Shown piece after piece: positions 62,140-64,000 of a DNA stretch of 64,000 nt. Below the pieces are notes generated by a model. That model was not told the origin of the DNA and searched no databases. It worked only from the letters and a program-made list of their open reading frames with translations. Position numbers and translations under genes: made by a program. How positions within the stretch are numbered: the stretch's first letter is position 1; each line of letters starts with the position of its first letter. The stretch comes from Winogradskyella sp. (GTDB taxonomy: Bacteria; Bacteroidota; Bacteroidia; Flavobacteriales; Flavobacteriaceae), in NCBI RefSeq assembly GCF_013213835.1, contig NZ_JABSSU010000010.1, positions 29,933 through 93,932 of the forward strand, written 5' to 3'.

Positions 62140-62154
62140 TGGCATCATCTTGAC
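62140..62154 (+). promoter_or_regulatory. sigma-54-like promoter TGGCA-N5-TTGAC
   Basis: TGGCA (62140-62144), 5 bases, TTGAC (62150-62154). The spacing matches the -24/-12 sigma-54 consensus (TGGCAC-N4/5-TTGC); the -12 GC is GA here, so it is not perfect. It would start transcription about 20 bases before the ATG at 62185. Confidence 0.55.
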
Positions 62155-62184
62155 TATATCATTACTGTCAAATTAAAAAATAAA

Positions 62185-63435
62185 ATGGACGTACCAATTC
62201 AAAAGAAAAAATTTTCAAAACAAAAGTTAGGTCTCATTGGAGGAATAATTGCAATTGTAGCTTTAATTGTTTTTGTCATAGTACAGACTTCTGGCGGTTC
62301 TAAGTTAAATGTACAGAAAGAGCGTTTATCTGTGCATACGGTTTCAAAAGAAGTATTTCAAGAAAACATTCCAGTAAGTGGTACCATTTTACCAATTACT
62401 ACAATTTATTTAGATGCTTTAGAAGGTGGTAGGGTAGAAGAAAAGTTTGCAGAGGATGGTGCAATGCTTAAAAAAGGAGAACCAATCTTAAGACTTTCTA
62501 ATACAGATTTAGAATTAAGTTTGATCAATCAAGAAACTTCAGTATATAATTTATTGACTCAAATGCAGATTTCTCAAAATCAAGCACGACAAAATACTAT
62601 CAACCGACAGAACCGATTTACGGATGTTGAGAATAATCTTATAGAAGCAGAGCGCGTTTATAATCTGAACAAACGTCTTTATGACAAAGGAGCCATTGGA
62701 AGACAAGACTTTGAATCTTCAAAAAATAGTTTCGAATATCAAAAAGAACTTATGGTATTGGCAAAACAAGTTCTTTCGGAAGATTCTATATCTGCTAAAC
62801 TTGAAATTAAACAAGCTCAAGACTCGTATGCAAGAACACAAAGTGCCTTAGAACTTATGCGCAAGAAAGTTGGAGATTTAGTAGTAAGAGCACCAATTGA
62901 TGGTCAATTAACTTCATTAGACGCTGAGATAGGACAATCGATTAACAAAGGTACTCGATTAGGACAAGTTGATGTAACAACAGGTTATAAAGTAAGAGTT
63001 GATGTAGATGAGCATTACATCTCCAGAATTTATTCTGGTCAATCAGGCACGTTTAAGTTGAATGGTAAGAGTTACACACTAATAATTAAAAAGGTTTTCA
63101 CACAGGTTACAAACGGACGTTTTCAGGTTGATATGGTTTTTGAAGGTGAAACGCCTCAAGGTATAAGAAGAGGTCAAAATCTACAAATTCGATTGGCATT
63201 GAGTGCTGAAAAGGAGGCACTATTGGTAGCAAAAGGTGGATTCTTTCAAAAGACTGGCGGTAATTGGATGTTTAAAGTTAGTGAAGATGGAAGCTCGGCA
63301 TATAAAGTAAATGTAAGATTGGGAAGTCAAAATACAGAATACTTTGAAGTTCTTGAAGGACTGAACCCAGGTGATAAAGTTATAACGTCTAGTTATGATT
63401 CTTTTGGCGAAGTTGAAGAACTGATACTTAAGTAG
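62185..63435 (+). CDS. HlyD/MacA-family periplasmic adaptor of an efflux system
   Basis: 416 residues from the ATG at 62185; the frame opens at a TTG 30 codons earlier, but that stretch covers the -24/-12 promoter and is unlike a signal region. One membrane helix (LGLIGGIIAIVALIVFVIVQT), N-terminal beta domain (VSKEVFQENIPVSGTILPITTIYL), alpha-helical hairpin rich in Gln/Asn (NLLTQMQISQNQARQNTINRQ), then lipoyl-type (LVVRAPIDGQLTSLDAEIGQSI) and barrel domains. It links an inner-membrane ABC (MacB-type) pump to an outer-membrane channel. The ABC ATPase follows 108 bases later. Confidence 0.92.
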   Translation: MDVPIQKKKFSKQKLGLIGGIIAIVALIVFVIVQTSGGSKLNVQKERLSVHTVSKEVFQENIPVSGTILPITTIYLDALEGGRVEEKFAEDGAMLKKGEPILRLSNTDLELSLINQETSVYNLLTQMQISQNQARQNTINRQNRFTDVENNLIEAERVYNLNKRLYDKGAIGRQDFESSKNSFEYQKELMVLAKQVLSEDSISAKLEIKQAQDSYARTQSALELMRKKVGDLVVRAPIDGQLTSLDAEIGQSINKGTRLGQVDVTTGYKVRVDVDEHYISRIYSGQSGTFKLNGKSYTLIIKKVFTQVTNGRFQVDMVFEGETPQGIRRGQNLQIRLALSAEKEALLVAKGGFFQKTGGNWMFKVSEDGSSAYKVNVRLGSQNTEYFEVLEGLNPGDKVITSSYDSFGEVEELILK

Positions 63436-63501
63436 TGTGAAGTAGATAGTAAATAGTGTAAAGTTTAATTCAAAATAGAATAGTAAATAATAACCAATAG
63501 A

Positions 63502-63529
63502 GCTAAAAGCTAAAAGCCAAAAGCTAAAT
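63502..63529. repeat. four-copy heptanucleotide repeat (GCTAAAA)
   Basis: Units GCTAAAA, GCTAAAA, GCCAAAA, GCTAAAT, between the adaptor and the ATPase gene. It has the same 7-base unit length as the tract at 35494-35535. Confidence 0.75.
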
Positions 63530-63543
63530 AAAAAATAAATACA

Positions 63544-64000
63544 ATGATACAGATTACGGACTTAGAAAAATTCTACAGAACAGAAGAAGTTCAAACCATT
63601 GCGTTAAACAAATTATCCTTTGGAGTTAAAGAAGGTGAATTTGTGGCAATTATGGGACCTTCAGGATGTGGTAAATCCACCTTGCTTAACATCATAGGTT
63701 TACTAGACGACCCAGATGGTGGAAGTTTTAAATTTAATGGTGAAGAGGTTTCAGGTTATAATGAACGTAAGCGTTCAGATTTACGTAAACATAATATTGG
63801 TTTTGTGTTTCAAAGCTTTAATCTGATAGATGAGCTTACGGTATTTGAAAATGTAGAATTACCACTCATTTACACAGGAGTAAAGCCGTCGGAGCGTAAG
63901 AAACGTGTTGAGGAAGTTTTGGAGAAAATGCAAATAATGCATCGAAGAAACCATTTTCCACAACAATTATCAGGTGGTCAGCAACAACGTGTAGCCGTAG
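63544..64000 (+). CDS. MacB-type ABC transporter ATP-binding protein, 3' end outside window
   Basis: The gene is cut by the right edge; 152 residues are visible. Walker A is GPSGCGKST, the Q-loop VFQSFNL and the signature LSGGQQQR. The visible length and motifs match the LolD/MacB-type ATPase subfamily (about 225-235 residues for stand-alone ones), and QTIALNKLSFGVKEGEFVAIMGPS is typical. Whether it is a separate ATPase or fused to a permease cannot be seen. The distance to the adaptor and the same orientation fit one operon. Confidence 0.93.
   Translation, partial: MIQITDLEKFYRTEEVQTIALNKLSFGVKEGEFVAIMGPSGCGKSTLLNIIGLLDDPDGGSFKFNGEEVSGYNERKRSDLRKHNIGFVFQSFNLIDELTVFENVELPLIYTGVKPSERKKRVEEVLEKMQIMHRRNHFPQQLSGGQQQRVAV

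Noticed and set aside
63436..63543. CRISPR or attachment site near the right edge
   Set aside because: Only four imperfect 7-base units are present, with no spacer structure, integrase or tRNA.

Overview
The window looks like chromosomal DNA of a marine-type member of the Flavobacteriaceae (Bacteroidota). The evidence is low GC, Bacteroidota promoters of the TTG-N18-20-TAnnTTTG kind a few bases before start codons, a secreted protein with a type IX secretion (T9SS) C-terminal sorting domain, a CarboxypepD_reg/beta-barrel outer-membrane protein, GSCFA and YitT family proteins, and a degenerate copy of the GTCATTTCGAGT...GAGAAATCTC intergenic repeat. No rRNA, tRNA, CRISPR array, transposase or phage gene was seen. 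Most of the window is ordinary core chromosome.

Layout. 1-10862: signalling block. It has a PAS histidine kinase cut by the left edge, a small FAD-oxidoreductase pair, then a minus-strand operon of a three-receiver hybrid kinase, CheR, CheB and a receiver-kinase-receiver protein. 10863-11643: long non-coding gap. 11644-19805: one giant T9SS-secreted surface protein split by a single-base frameshift near 13116; its second half holds a duplicated module of an Ig-like domain plus a seven-blade propeller. 19837-24000: SpoU methyltransferase, Era, Der and two small envelope proteins. 24145-30194: outer-membrane barrel, then a minus-strand operon M23 peptidase - MerR - LemA - TPM - TPM. 30316-41318: housekeeping genes (alaS, GSCFA protein, coaD, ddl, PASTA protein, rluD-like, yaaA, YitT, trmL). 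41391-44071: TPR histidine kinase with a single-domain response regulator. 44216-50813: complete trpEGDCFBA operon with its leader. 50901-55453: thiol/rhodanese cluster ending in a DsbD-like protein. 55457-59264: nitroreductase, membrane protein, two NAD(P)-dependent oxidoreductases and a MarR regulator. 59292-64000: NtrB/NtrC-type pair divergent from an HlyD adaptor and MacB-type ATPase (cut by the right edge).

The most rewarding non-coding signal is the trp leader at 50663-50836. It has a clear promoter, a nearly leaderless 20-codon peptide with three consecutive Trp codons, a perfect 14-bp terminator hairpin just before trpE, and a competing antiterminator I could pair by hand. This is a full ribosome-mediated attenuator. 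Other regulatory finds are a palindrome shared by the MarR gene and the neighbouring SDR gene, a likely sigma-54 promoter with upstream palindromes before the efflux adaptor, and a promoter built into the terminator hairpin at 19837-19873.

Starts were moved inward from the longest frame wherever an ATG or promoter position argued for it: the FAD oxidoreductase, era, the 21911 protein, yaaA, trpD, trpG, both rhodaneses, the 56272 membrane protein, marR and the HlyD adaptor. All functions are from reading motifs by eye; no database search was run.
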